64,000 nt of DNA from Umezawaea endophytica (GCF_025061645.1 NZ_JANYMP010000010.1:1-64000), one strand, 5' to 3'. Positions 34,857-44,307 are shown, counted from the stretch's first letter. Notes: generated by a model from the sequence alone, not told the origin. Made by a program: numbers and translations.

Positions 34857-35666
34857 TCACGGCACCCTGCGGGGCCGGACTCCCTCACTGGCCAGTAACG
34901 GGTCGAGCCTGCGGCCCAGCTCCGCGAGGTGGTGGCTGGGAACCGCCGGGTACAGGTGGTGTTCGAGGTGGTAGGTCAGCTCGAGGAACACCGCCGGGAT
35001 GATCCGGCCGCGCAGGGTGCGCGTCTGGGTGAGCGGGGTGTCGCCGAAGTCGTGGTGCGGCAGGTACACCGTCAGCAGCGGGTACACCCAGCTCCCGACG
35101 ATCGCCATCGCCGCGTAGACCAGCACCGCGGGCGTCGTCTCCCAGAGCGCCACGCCCGCCGCCAGCGTGAGGACCGGACCGCTCGCCTCGACGACGAGCC
35201 AGGCGCGCTGGGCGCGGTCGCCCGCCGCCCGGCGGAATGCCCAGCGCCACAGGCCGACCAGGAACACCGGCCCGTAGAACACGGCGCCCAGGAACGACAG
35301 GTGCGCCGGGTAGCCCTCCGGGTCGTCCTCGTGCGGGAAGATCCGGTGGTGCTGCACGTGCGTCGCGCGGTAGGCGTGGCCGCTCTCCAGCAGCACCAGC
35401 CCGCAGAGGAACAGCGCCCACTCGGTGCCCCTCGGGCCGAGGCCGATCGACCGGTGCACGACGTCGTGGGTCACGGTCACCACCGCGACGAAGATGCCGA
35501 ACATGACGACCGGGGTCAGCCACCACACCCACGGCGACGAGTGCGCCCACCACGCCGTGAGCGCGAAGAGCGCGACGCCGACCGGCGGTCGGGCCAGCGC
35601 CAGCACCCGCCTGCGCCGGTTCGTGACGAGCAGGTCCGGGCCCAGCTCGGTCAGGGACGGTTTCAC
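34857..35666 (-). CDS. Membrane fatty-acid-desaturase-fold protein (carotenoid modification?)
   Basis: A 269-residue integral membrane di-iron enzyme. Histidine boxes: HDVVH (67-71), HVQHH (103-107), HLEHH (233-237), the FA_desaturase pattern; four or more hydrophobic helices lie between them. GTG 35666 has GAGG five bases upstream and overlaps the oxidoreductase stop (GTGA). Next to a CrtI-like enzyme, it may be a carotenoid ketolase/hydroxylase or an acyl desaturase; the sequence alone does not decide. Confidence 0.85.
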   Translation of the reverse strand: MKPSLTELGPDLLVTNRRRRVLALARPPVGVALFALTAWWAHSSPWVWWLTPVVMFGIFVAVVTVTHDVVHRSIGLGPRGTEWALFLCGLVLLESGHAYRATHVQHHRIFPHEDDPEGYPAHLSFLGAVFYGPVFLVGLWRWAFRRAAGDRAQRAWLVVEASGPVLTLAAGVALWETTPAVLVYAAMAIVGSWVYPLLTVYLPHHDFGDTPLTQTRTLRGRIIPAVFLELTYHLEHHLYPAVPSHHLAELGRRLDPLLASEGVRPRRVP

Positions 35667-37207
35667 GACGACCTCACCTTCGACCGGCGGGCGGTCCGCG
35701 CGACCCCGTCGGCGACGATTCGACTGCCCAGCACGCAGGCCACGGTGCCGAGTCCCGGCCACGTCGAGTCGCCGACCAGCCAGAAGCCGGGGACGCCCAG
35801 GTCGTGCGGAACAGCGTGCTGGTTGCTGTTGGCGGGGGACTGGCGGACACCGCCGACCGCGCCGCGCGGCCGGGAGGTGAACCTCTCGTACGTGCGGGGC
35901 GTGCCGACCTCGCGCACCACGGCGGCTTCCGCGAGGCGCGGGTACGCGCGCCGGGCCTCGGCGACCAGCAGGTCGCCGAGCGCGTCGCGGCGGCGGGCGT
36001 GCTCGACGTCGTCGAGGCCTTCCCAGTCCGCCAGTTCGGTGTGGGTCGACAGCATGACCGTCCGGAACCCCGCTGGCGCGCTGGCGGTGTCGCCGGGCGC
36101 CGACACGGACACGAACATGTTGTTCCCGTCGCCCAGCCCGGTCCGGTACGACCGCAGGAGTTGGTGGTGGGTCAGGGTCTGGTCGGCGACCTCGGACTCC
36201 GGCACGCCGAGGCAGACGACCACGGCGCCACCGAGGTCGCCCGCGTCGCGGCGCAGGAACGGGTGCAGCGCGGCCCGGACCCCGGCCACGTCGCTGAGGT
36301 CCGCCGTCGTGGAGGCTGGCAGGGCACTGACGACCTGGCCCGCGCGCACGGTCCCCCGTCCACTGTGGACGACGAAGTCGTCGCGGGAGCCGGTGATCCG
36401 CTCGACCCGCCACCCGGCGCGCAGGTCGCCGCCGAGTGACCGGTAGTGCGCGACGACGGCCTTCCAGAAGCCGTGCATCCCGCCCGTCGCCCTGGTGAGC
36501 CCGGCGCCCCTGATGGTGATGCCCAGCGCGGCGTTCACCAGCGGGGCCCGGTCGACGGTGCTGTGCACGGTGTCCTCGACGAGCATCGACAGCAGGCCGA
36601 CCAGCGCGTCGTCGTCCCGCAGGCCGTGCCTGCGCAGAGCGCCGCCGAGCGTCTCGCCGACGTGCCGGGCCAGCGGCAGGTCCAGCGGGCGCAGGGCGCG
36701 GGCGTTGTGCAGGACGTCGCCGAGGGTGCGCATCGGCATCCGCACGCCCGCGCGGCTGGCCTGCCAGAACGTGCCCGCCAGCCGGTCGAGCAGCGCCCAG
36801 AACGCGCGGTGGCGCTCGGTGTCGCCGAACGCCCGCAGCCGCTCGGCGTGCCAGTCCCGCTGGTCGCGGTGCAGCACGACCGTGCGGTCGGGCAGCCAGG
36901 CGACGTAGCCGGGCAGGCTCTCGCCGTCCAGCGGTGGCATGCCGACGGTCTCGAAGAGCTCGGCCCCGACGCCGCCCGGCTCGAAGTCGACCAGGGTGGT
37001 CGCGCCGACGTCGAAGCTGAACCCGCGACGGCGGTAGTAGCCCGCGCACCCGCCCGCGTGGCCGTGCGCCTCCAGCACGACGGTCGACAGGCCGCGCGCT
37101 TGCAGCCGCAGCGCCGTCGCCAGTCCCGCCAGCCCACCGCCGACGACCGCGACGTCGTACTCGCGCCCGTCCAGCGGCGCCCGTCGTTGAACGCTCGTTC
37201 TGAACAT
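35663..37207 (-). CDS. CrtI/CrtO-like FAD-dependent desaturase/oxidase
   Basis: A 514-residue phytoene-dehydrogenase-like protein. N-terminal FAD loop VAVVGGGLAGLATALRLQAR, then EAHGHAGGCAGYYRRRGFSF with the typical redox block, and a C-terminal FAD-binding tail (PGFWLVGDSTWPGLGTVACV). Closest by eye to CrtI-like 'NAD(P)/FAD oxidoreductases' of the carotenoid isomerase/desaturase group. ATG 37207 lies inside the TetR operator and directly after TAGTTT (six bases), so the transcript is likely leaderless. No phytoene synthase or prenyl transferase is in the window, so the substrate is open. Confidence 0.85.
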   Translation of the reverse strand: MFRTSVQRRAPLDGREYDVAVVGGGLAGLATALRLQARGLSTVVLEAHGHAGGCAGYYRRRGFSFDVGATTLVDFEPGGVGAELFETVGMPPLDGESLPGYVAWLPDRTVVLHRDQRDWHAERLRAFGDTERHRAFWALLDRLAGTFWQASRAGVRMPMRTLGDVLHNARALRPLDLPLARHVGETLGGALRRHGLRDDDALVGLLSMLVEDTVHSTVDRAPLVNAALGITIRGAGLTRATGGMHGFWKAVVAHYRSLGGDLRAGWRVERITGSRDDFVVHSGRGTVRAGQVVSALPASTTADLSDVAGVRAALHPFLRRDAGDLGGAVVVCLGVPESEVADQTLTHHQLLRSYRTGLGDGNNMFVSVSAPGDTASAPAGFRTVMLSTHTELADWEGLDDVEHARRRDALGDLLVAEARRAYPRLAEAAVVREVGTPRTYERFTSRPRGAVGGVRQSPANSNQHAVPHDLGVPGFWLVGDSTWPGLGTVACVLGSRIVADGVARTARRSKVRSS

Positions 37208-37215
37208 TCGTTCAA
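37187..37215. promoter_or_regulatory. Nested TetR-type operator over the carotenoid-operon start
   Basis: Two adjacent repeats: GAACGCTCGTTC (37189-37200) and GAACATTCGTTC (37202-37213), inside outer arms TTGAACG (37187) and CGTTCAA (37215). The overall block is a near-symmetric double site spaced 13 bp, typical of TetR dimers binding as a pair. It covers the ATG (37205-37207) and the -10 TAGTTT (37214-37219), so bound repressor would fully block initiation. The TetR encoded at the operon end is the obvious candidate. Confidence 0.78.
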
Positions 37216-37258
37216 ACTAGCGGGCGGCCGGGGATCGGGCAATGGCGAGGACGTGCCA

Positions 37259-37630
37259 TCAGGCGGTGTACCGCGCGGCGATCAGGTACGACAGGCCGCC
37301 GAGCAGCGTCGTGGTCAGCCACAGCGGGAGCGGGACGGGTATGACCAACCCGCTCACCATGAGGACGATCCAGCCGGTCAACGAGAACACGACGCTCCCG
37401 ATCCCGGCGGCGACGCCCGGCTTCTCGACGCCGAGCCAGAGCAGCACCGGCCACGGCAGCAGCCAGCTCACCACCGGCACCAGGGGCAGCACGAGGATCC
37501 AGCCGAGGTCGCAGAAGGGGAGAGTCCCATCGCACCCGCTCGTGGCCGCCTGGAAGGCGGACCACCAGCCGAACCCCAGGGCCGCCCCCACCGCCGTGAT
37601 CCAGACGTAGCGCCACTCTTCTCGCTCCAT
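37259..37630 (-). CDS. Small four-helix membrane protein
   Basis: A 123-residue hydrophobic protein of no recognised family. Probable helices at ~7-24 (YVWITAVGAALGFGWW), ~42-64 (GWILVLPLVPVVSWLLPWPV), ~75-98 (VAAGIGSVVFSLTGWIVLMV) and ~100-118 (PLPLWLTTTLLGGLSYLIAA). Two cysteines (GCDGTLPFCD) in the first loop could pair. ATG 37630 is taken; the Shine-Dalgarno is weak. Single gene between the carotenoid operon and the 37828 operon. Confidence 0.7.
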   Translation of the reverse strand: MEREEWRYVWITAVGAALGFGWWSAFQAATSGCDGTLPFCDLGWILVLPLVPVVSWLLPWPVLLWLGVEKPGVAAGIGSVVFSLTGWIVLMVSGLVIPVPLPLWLTTTLLGGLSYLIAARYTA

Positions 37631-37790
37631 GACCGGAGTTTCTTGGACCACGAGGTGGTGGAACTTCGGTACTACTACTCAAATCGGGGCCGGGCCGCGC
37701 GGATGGGGAGCACGGACCCCCGGTCGGCCCCGTTCCGCGCCGGTCCGGCCGCCGAAGGCGGGGTGTACCACCCGAACGCCCGGTCCAGGG

Positions 37791-37821
37791 TTGATCAAGT
37801 TCGGTGGATCGCGCGTAACCT
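37791..37821 (+). promoter_or_regulatory. Putative sigma-70-type promoter of the 37828 operon
   Basis: TTGATC (37791-37796) and TAACCT (37816-37821) are 19 bases apart, and the -10 ends six bases before GTG 37828. The transcription start would coincide with the start codon (leaderless). Confidence 0.5.
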
Positions 37822-37827
37822 GGTCGG

Positions 37828-38460
37828 GTGCCGGACATTCGGGGGGCGCGCTCGGTGGGGCGCGCGGACGACGTAGACCTGCTCGACCTGCTGTGGCGGA
37901 CCTGGCACGGGGCGGGCCTCGCGCTCACGCCCGAGCAGTGGGCCGCGCCGTCGGGTCTCGGCGACTGGACGGTGCGCGAGCTGTACGCGCACGTCGTCCG
38001 AGGGGTGGCGACGACGGCCCAGCTCGTGCCGGTGGAGGCGGAACCCGACCTGCCGGACGCCGCCGCTTACTTCCTCGCGCTGCGGGCCCTCGGCGGCAAG
38101 GGCGCCGAACAGGTCGCCACGGCCGCGCGCGACTGGTCCGACGCACGGGACCTGGACACGCTCGTCGCCGACTTCGGCGAGCCCGCCGCGGCGACCCTGG
38201 CCGCCGCCCGCGCCACCGGGACCGGTGCGGTCAAGACGATCGCGGGAGCCATGCGGCTCAGCGACTACGTGCTGACGCGCGTCCTGGAGGCGACCGTGCA
38301 CCTGCTCGACCTCGTCGCCGCCGTTCCCGGCGCCGCCGAGGTCCCGGAGCCCGCCCTGCGGCGCACGGTCGACGTGCTGGCGGACCTCACGCCGCCCGCC
38401 GAGTTCATCGCATTGGCCACGGGGCGCGCGTCGACCGGCGTGTTCCCGGTTCTGACCTGA
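37828..38460 (+). CDS. DinB/MDMPI-like protein
   Basis: A 210-residue four-helix-bundle protein of the maleylpyruvate isomerase / TIGR03083 type: PSGLGDWTVRELYAHVVRGV carries the first metal histidine and YVLTRVLEATVHLLDLVAAV the later E/H pair. Related to the 20683 gene but shorter and lacking the MDMPI_C part. First gene of an operon: 10 bases to the cupin gene. Likely thiol-dependent or metal-dependent; the substrate is unknown. Confidence 0.82.
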   Translation: MPDIRGARSVGRADDVDLLDLLWRTWHGAGLALTPEQWAAPSGLGDWTVRELYAHVVRGVATTAQLVPVEAEPDLPDAAAYFLALRALGGKGAEQVATAARDWSDARDLDTLVADFGEPAAATLAAARATGTGAVKTIAGAMRLSDYVLTRVLEATVHLLDLVAAVPGAAEVPEPALRRTVDVLADLTPPAEFIALATGRASTGVFPVLT

Positions 38461-38470
38461 GGGGGTCCGA

Positions 38471-39577
38471 ATGTCCTTGTACCCGGCGGGTTCCGGCACC
38501 GAGGAGCTGTCCGAACGGGCGCGCTGGCACCTCGGTGGCCTGCTCACGATCAGGATGGCCGGAGCGGACAGCAACGGCTCGATCGGCGTGGTCGAGGAGC
38601 GGGCCCTGCGCGGGTACGCCACGCCCGCGCACGTGCACGGCCGCGAGGACGAGACGCTGTTCGTCATCGAGGGGGAGTTGGAGTACTCCGTCGACGGGAG
38701 GCCCGGCATCGCCACGGCGGGCGAGGCGGTCTTCCTGCCGAGGGGCCTGGCCCACAACTTCCGGGTGGTCTCCGCCGAGGCGCACTTCCTGGTGATCATC
38801 ACGCCGGGCGGGTTCGAGGAGTTCTTCCAGGAGGTCAGCCCGCCCGCGACGGCGGCGGGCCTGCCCGGTCCCGACGACCACCCGCACACCGACCCGGCGT
38901 TGATGACCACCGCCGCCGCCGACCGGGGGACGACCGTGTTCCGCGGCGCGGAACCGGTGGTCGCCGCCGCCCGGACCGTGACCGCGTCGGACGACCCGGT
39001 CGAGGTGGCCCGCGCGTACCGGGCCGTCGAGGACGCCGTGGCGGGCCCGGTGCCCGCACCCCTCGACACGCTCGTCGGCCCGCTGCTCGAAGCCGCCGGG
39101 CTGGTGGGGGCGAACCCCGCCCACGCCAGGGCGCTGATCCTGCTCGGCATCCTCGTCGAGCGCGGCGACCCGGCGGACCGGCGGGTGCACGAGGCGGTGC
39201 CGGACCTGCTCGGGCTGCTCCGGCCCGACGCGCCCCGCGCCGTGGTCCTCGCGTTCACCTACTTCCTGGCGCACTTCCCCGAGCACGCCGACGCCGTCCG
39301 CGCGGCCGTCGACCCGCTCGGGCTGTCCGACGCGGACCTGGGGCGCCTGCTGCGCTGCCTGGCCGCGCCGGACGCCGCGCGGATCGGCCGCGTGTGGCCG
39401 ACGCCGACGGTCTGGGAGCTGGACGCCGCCGAGCGCGAGGTCGACCGGGCGTGGCGGGCGACGCTGCGGCTCGACGACGCCGAGACCCTGACCCTGTGGG
39501 AATCCGAGACGACCGCCCTGCTCGCCTACCTCGGCGCGCGGGCCGAGAACGCCGTGACCGGGAGCGACCGTGCTTGA
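38471..39577 (+). CDS. Cupin protein with a C-terminal helical domain
   Basis: A 368-residue protein. Cupin ~20-130: TPAHVHGREDETLFVIEGEL gives the HxH-x3-E ligand set and VFLPRGLAHNFRV the late His. After a linker (~135-155) the ~210-residue C-terminus is helical, with HEAT-like helix pairs (PHARALILLGILVERGDPAD-like, VLAFTYFLAHFPEHADAVRA, LGRLLRCLAAPDAARIGRVW). It lies between a DinB-like enzyme and a methyltransferase and overlaps the latter by eight bases. Small-molecule binding or sensing is inferred. Confidence 0.8.
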   Translation: MSLYPAGSGTEELSERARWHLGGLLTIRMAGADSNGSIGVVEERALRGYATPAHVHGREDETLFVIEGELEYSVDGRPGIATAGEAVFLPRGLAHNFRVVSAEAHFLVIITPGGFEEFFQEVSPPATAAGLPGPDDHPHTDPALMTTAAADRGTTVFRGAEPVVAAARTVTASDDPVEVARAYRAVEDAVAGPVPAPLDTLVGPLLEAAGLVGANPAHARALILLGILVERGDPADRRVHEAVPDLLGLLRPDAPRAVVLAFTYFLAHFPEHADAVRAAVDPLGLSDADLGRLLRCLAAPDAARIGRVWPTPTVWELDAAEREVDRAWRATLRLDDAETLTLWESETTALLAYLGARAENAVTGSDRA

Positions 39578-40370
39578 CCTGCTCGAAACCTTCGCCTGTC
39601 CGTTCTGCCACGGCGCGCTGACGACCGGGGCGGACGGCCTGCGCTGCCCGGCGTGCGCCGCCGACTACCCGTCCGCCGCCGGGTACGTCGACTTCGCGCC
39701 CGCGATCACCATGAAGCCGGGGCTCGGCCCGTTCTACCTCCAGGACCCCCTGCACGTCACCAGGTACGAGCGCGCCACCCGCGACGCGTTCCTGGAGATC
39801 ATGGGCGAGAACTGGGACCGCGACCTCACCCCGGACCGCGAGGACGACTACCTGCGGACCGCGCTCGACGCGGCCGACGGGCTCGTGCTCGACCTCGCGT
39901 GCGGGTCCGGCCGGTGGACCCGCACGCTGGTGGAGCACCTCGGCGGCGCCAGGGTCGTCGGCCTCGACCTCAGCGTCCCGATGATCGACCTGATCCGCGC
40001 CTCCCTGCCCGACCTGTGCGTGGTGCGGGGGACCGCGCTGCGGCTGCCGTTCGCCGACCGCTCGCTCGGCGCCGTCAACTGCTCGAACGCGCTGCAACTG
40101 CTGCCCGACCCGCGTTCCGTGCTGCGCGAGGCCGGGCGCTGCCTGCGGCCCGGCGGCCTCTTCACCGCGTTCACGTTCCGCCGCGCCGACCGCCCCGCCT
40201 ACCGGTACTTCCAGAGCAGGCACGAGCGGACGTTCAACGTGCGGGCCTTCCGCACGACCGAACTGGTCACCTGGCTGGCGTCCGCCGGGCTGGAACTGGT
40301 CGACCTGCGCACCCCGGCGGGCATGCTGCTGTTCACCGCCCGCCGGACGACCGAGCCGCACCCGGACTGA
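39570..40370 (+). CDS. Zn-ribbon class I SAM methyltransferase
   Basis: A 266-residue protein: N-terminal zinc ribbon (CPFC at 10-13, CPAC at 27-30; Trm112-like) and a Rossmann methyltransferase (VLDLACGSGRWTRTL motif I, GLDLSVPMID motif II, VNCSNALQLLPDP, LRPGGLFTAFTF). GTG 39570 lies eight bases inside the cupin gene. Substrate unknown; operon partners suggest a small thiol or secondary metabolite rather than rRNA. The stop faces the GH78 stop seven bases away. Confidence 0.88.
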   Translation: MLDLLETFACPFCHGALTTGADGLRCPACAADYPSAAGYVDFAPAITMKPGLGPFYLQDPLHVTRYERATRDAFLEIMGENWDRDLTPDREDDYLRTALDAADGLVLDLACGSGRWTRTLVEHLGGARVVGLDLSVPMIDLIRASLPDLCVVRGTALRLPFADRSLGAVNCSNALQLLPDPRSVLREAGRCLRPGGLFTAFTFRRADRPAYRYFQSRHERTFNVRAFRTTELVTWLASAGLELVDLRTPAGMLLFTARRTTEPHPD

Positions 40371-40377
40371 TCCGGGC

Positions 40378-43300
40378 TCACGGCGTCAGCTCCGCGATCC
40401 GGCTGTGGGCGTTGCGGGCGCCGGTGACGGTCACGCGCACCCGCGTGGTCGTCACCGGCGAGGCGAACGGGATCCAGCGGTTCACCTCGGTGTTGCCCCT
40501 GACCTCCGCCCGCACTGCCCAGTTCGCGCCGTCCCAGGTCTCGACGGTGAAGTCGGTGACGACACCGTCCTGGTGCGACACGAGCCCGGTACCGGTGAGG
40601 GGGGTCGGCGCGGGGGCCGTGACGGTCAGCGAGTCGGGGTAGGCGTCGGCCGTGTCGTCGTTCCAGAACGTCGCCGGGTCGCGGTCGACGGCGTTCGCCG
40701 CCACGTAGGTGCGCACGGCGCCGTTGACGGTGTTGGGCGCGTGCTCGGTGGAGCCCGCCGCCGTGACGCCCGCCTGCCACGACCCGAACACCGCGAGGGT
40801 GACGGTGGTCCGCGTCGGCGGGGAGTTCGGGGCCTTGGCCGTCACGGTGACCGGGTAGAGGCCGCTCTTGGCCCCGGCGGGCACGGTGACCCGGACAGCG
40901 GTGGTGGTGGACGACGTGGCCGGGGTGAGGGCGACGTTCGCCGTGGTCGCGGTCCAGCCCGCGGGCACCTCGGCGGTCACGGCGACCTTGCCGTCCACAG
41001 TGGACCGACCCCGGACGGCGACCGGGACGTCGCCCGCGCCACCGGAGGTGATGGGGTTCGTGCCACCCGCGGTGACGGACGTGGTGGTGAACGGCGTGCG
41101 CGGCGGGGTGACGGTGAAGGTGTATTCGCCGGAGCCCGCGGTCAGGGTGAGCGCCTCGTCGTCGACGGCCCCGGTGCGCAGGCCGGGCACGCGCTGCACC
41201 GGGTGGCCCGCGGTGAAGATGGTGCGGTTGCCCTCGCGGACCGTCGACTTCCGGCCGCCCAGCAGCGGCAGGCGGATGGTCGCCTTGCTGCCGACGGGAA
41301 CCGTGGCGCGGTAGGTGAGCGTGCTGCCGGTGCGCTCCCACGAGCTCTTGATGGTGCCGCGCACCGTCTTCTGCTCGGCGGACGCGCGGGTCAGGTTCCC
41401 GACGACGCTGGGCGCGAGCGTGAAGGAGCTGTACGCGGCGCCGTCGGACGGCTGGATGCCCGCGAGGTGTTGGTAGAACCACTGGCCCACCGCGCCGCCC
41501 ATCCCGATGTGGTCCTTCGACGAGGTGCCGTCCGGCGCGGACGAGTTGTCCCACTTCTCCCAGATGGTTCCCGGCCCGTTCTCCAGCATGTAGCCGAAGC
41601 TGGGGTAGTCGGTGCGCTGCGCGACGGCCAGCGCGACGTCGCTCCGGTCGTGCTTGCCGAGGGCCTGGAACACCAGTTCGGTACCGACGAAGCCGGTCGT
41701 GAGGTGGTCGCCCCGAGCCGCGATGTCCGCCACGAGCTTGTCCAGAGTGGACTTCACCCGGTCCTGCGGGACCATGTCGAACGCGAGCGGCAGGGCGTAC
41801 GAGAGCTGCGTGCCGGTCGCGTACACCCCGGTGCCCGTGTCGAGGAAGCGCTTGGTGAAGCCCGCCAGGACCTCCTTCGCGAGCGCGCCGTACCGCTGGG
41901 CGTCGGCGGTGTTCCCCGTGGCCGCGGCCATCTTCGCCAGCAGCGTCGCGTCGAGGTAGTAGAAACCGGTGTGGAAGTACTGGTGCGGCGTGCTGACGAT
42001 CGAGACCCAGTCGTCGCCCCACGTCATCGGCGCGTTGACGACCACGTGGTCGGCGTCGCTGATCGTGGCCAGGTAGTCCACCCACGCCTTGACCTTCGCG
42101 TAGTGGGTGGTGAGGACCTCCTTGTTCCCGTACTGGGTGTAGGAGTTCCAGATGATCTGCGGGTACGCCGTCGCCCACGCGGGGTCGGGCCGCCACCCGT
42201 TGTCGCCGTTGATCGGCGCCACCGAGGGGATGCTGCCGTCGGCGTAGGCGCTCGTGGCGACGTCACCGAGCCACTTGGCGTAGAAGGACTGCATGTCGAA
42301 GTTGCTCATCGCCTCCTGGTCGGTGTCGCCCGCGTCACCGAGCCAGCCGTGCTTCTCCCTGGTGGGGCAGTCGAGCGGCATCGACACGAGGTTGTTGAGC
42401 TGGGTCTGCGCCACCGCGCCCTGGATCCGGTTCAGCAGCGGGTCGGACGTGCTGAACGAGCCGGTGGTCGGCACGTCGTTGTGGATCTCCTGCGCGGTCA
42501 CGGACACCGAGGCGTCGTCCGGCAGGCCGGTCAGCTCGGCGTAGCGGAACCCGGCGTAGTTGAAGTGCGGCGCGTAGGTCTCGGAACCGGTGCCCTTGAA
42601 CGTGTAGCGGTCGGTCTGCCGGGGCGGCTCACCCGGCCCGAAGCTGATGTTCGCGGTGGTGACGCGGCCGTCCGGGTCGAGGATCTCGCCCTTCTTCACC
42701 GCAGCCGTCGTGCCCGCCGGCTGCGACGCGGTCAGCGTCACCTGGCCGGTGCGGTTCTGGCCGAAGTCGTACACCCGGACCCCCGGTGCGGGACGGGTCT
42801 CCCGAACGGGTGCCGTCGTGCCGACGACCCGGACCGGTGGGGTGGAGTCGGCCTCCAGCCTCGTGAGTCCGCTGTGGACGATCGTGGGCTTCTCGCCGTG
42901 GACGCCGATCTCGGCCAGCCGCAGCGAACAGCCCGCGCCGGTGCAGGAGAGCTTCGTGGCGGTCACCCGGACGTACCGGCCGGTGACGTCGGCGGGCAGG
43001 TCGACGTGCCCGGTGCCGGGGTTGGGCTGGTCGGCGCCGGTCCGGTCGGCGACCGTGGTGGAGGTGGCGAACGACGGGTCGTCGCCGACCTGGACCCGGT
43101 AGCGCACCGGGAACCCGGCCCCGACGATGTCGCCCGCCGTGTCGTTGGTCGGCCGCGCGGGGAACAGCGACACGGAGCGGATCCGCTGGGAGGAGCCCAG
43201 GTCCGCCTGGACCCACTTGGTGGTGTCCGGGTTCGGGTCGAGGGCCGAGTGGTAGCCCTCGGACGTGTCGGACGACCCGTCGACGCCGTCGGTCGCGGCG

Positions 43301-44307
43301 GCGGGGGACCAGCCGCAGCAGGTGATCGTGTCCAGCGCGGTGACGGGCTTGCCCTGCGCGAGGCTCTGCCGGTGCGACGCCGGGGCCACGGTGCGGACCG
43401 CCGACCAGGTGCTCGAGTCGAGGCCGACCGCGTCCCAGCCCGCGACCTCCTGGCGGGCGTCGTAGGTCTCGCCGTAGTAGAAGTCGGTGCCCACCACCGG
43501 TCCCGCGTGGGTCTTCCAGTCCGGGTTGGTGCCGAAGGTCGCCGTCGAGCCGTCGGTGTAGGTCGTCGTGAGCTGGGCGACGAACACCGGCCTGCTCGCG
43601 AACTGGCCGCGGTCCGCCAGGAACGCCAGCGTGTTGCGGCCCGTTCTCACCAGGCTCGTCACGTCCAGCTCGCGGTAGAGCACGCGGGCCGCGTAGTCCG
43701 TGACGGACGAGTCGAGCACCTGGTCCGGCTCGACGCGGACGCCGTTCAGGTGGGGTTCGACGATGCCCTGCGCGCCGAAGTACAGGCGGGCCCTGGCGAC
43801 CTGCTTGGTCACGTCGAAGTCGCCCCGCACCAGGGAACCGTCCTCGACCTGCGTCCACCACGCCGACCAGTCGGACGGGGCGAGCAGGCCGGTGTCGAAC
43901 CGCGCGGGCGCCGACCACGGGGACCGCGAGCCCCGGCTGTTCCAGGTGCGCACGGACCACGTGTAGGTGCGGTCGCTCACGAGCGGGGGACCGGTGTAGG
44001 CGACGTCGACGGAGTTCGACGACGGCACCCGGCCGGAACTCCAGTGGCCGCGCGGACCGTCGACGGCGATCTCGTACGCCGTCTGGGCCTCCGACCGGCC
44101 GGAGTCGTTGACCGCCCAGGCCAGCGCCAGTGGGGCGCCGCCGACCAGGACGTCCGCCGCCTGGCCGTTGGCGCGCAACGAGGTCGGCGCCAACGCGCCA
44201 CCTCGGGAGTCGGCCGACGCCGGGGCCGGGACCGTCGCCGCGACGAGCGCCACGGCGATCAGCGTGATCCGGCGTGCCAGCCGGGCTGTGCTTCGGAACC
44301 GGTCCAT
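40378..44307 (-). CDS. Secreted GH78 alpha-L-rhamnosidase with discoidin domains
   Basis: A 1309-residue secreted enzyme (Sec signal ~1-32, RITLIAVALVAATVPAPASA) releasing terminal L-rhamnose from glycans or flavonoids. Fn3-like N-terminus (~45-140), Bac_rhamnosid_N (~150-300), an inserted F5/8-type C domain (~310-470, CGWSPAAATDGVDGS... WVQADLGSSQRIRSVSLFP), then the catalytic (alpha/alpha)6 domain with DCPTREKHGWLGD starting D646. C-terminal NPCBM/NEW3-like and a second discoidin domain end the protein. GGGAG precedes ATG 44307. Divergent from the GH43-like gene through two LacI-type operators. Confidence 0.91.
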   Translation of the reverse strand: MDRFRSTARLARRITLIAVALVAATVPAPASADSRGGALAPTSLRANGQAADVLVGGAPLALAWAVNDSGRSEAQTAYEIAVDGPRGHWSSGRVPSSNSVDVAYTGPPLVSDRTYTWSVRTWNSRGSRSPWSAPARFDTGLLAPSDWSAWWTQVEDGSLVRGDFDVTKQVARARLYFGAQGIVEPHLNGVRVEPDQVLDSSVTDYAARVLYRELDVTSLVRTGRNTLAFLADRGQFASRPVFVAQLTTTYTDGSTATFGTNPDWKTHAGPVVGTDFYYGETYDARQEVAGWDAVGLDSSTWSAVRTVAPASHRQSLAQGKPVTALDTITCCGWSPAAATDGVDGSSDTSEGYHSALDPNPDTTKWVQADLGSSQRIRSVSLFPARPTNDTAGDIVGAGFPVRYRVQVGDDPSFATSTTVADRTGADQPNPGTGHVDLPADVTGRYVRVTATKLSCTGAGCSLRLAEIGVHGEKPTIVHSGLTRLEADSTPPVRVVGTTAPVRETRPAPGVRVYDFGQNRTGQVTLTASQPAGTTAAVKKGEILDPDGRVTTANISFGPGEPPRQTDRYTFKGTGSETYAPHFNYAGFRYAELTGLPDDASVSVTAQEIHNDVPTTGSFSTSDPLLNRIQGAVAQTQLNNLVSMPLDCPTREKHGWLGDAGDTDQEAMSNFDMQSFYAKWLGDVATSAYADGSIPSVAPINGDNGWRPDPAWATAYPQIIWNSYTQYGNKEVLTTHYAKVKAWVDYLATISDADHVVVNAPMTWGDDWVSIVSTPHQYFHTGFYYLDATLLAKMAAATGNTADAQRYGALAKEVLAGFTKRFLDTGTGVYATGTQLSYALPLAFDMVPQDRVKSTLDKLVADIAARGDHLTTGFVGTELVFQALGKHDRSDVALAVAQRTDYPSFGYMLENGPGTIWEKWDNSSAPDGTSSKDHIGMGGAVGQWFYQHLAGIQPSDGAAYSSFTLAPSVVGNLTRASAEQKTVRGTIKSSWERTGSTLTYRATVPVGSKATIRLPLLGGRKSTVREGNRTIFTAGHPVQRVPGLRTGAVDDEALTLTAGSGEYTFTVTPPRTPFTTTSVTAGGTNPITSGGAGDVPVAVRGRSTVDGKVAVTAEVPAGWTATTANVALTPATSSTTTAVRVTVPAGAKSGLYPVTVTAKAPNSPPTRTTVTLAVFGSWQAGVTAAGSTEHAPNTVNGAVRTYVAANAVDRDPATFWNDDTADAYPDSLTVTAPAPTPLTGTGLVSHQDGVVTDFTVETWDGANWAVRAEVRGNTEVNRWIPFASPVTTTRVRVTVTGARNAHSRIAELTP

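Noticed and set aside
35663-37207. Complete carotenoid biosynthetic cluster
   Set aside because: No phytoene synthase, prenyl transferase or cyclase within the window.
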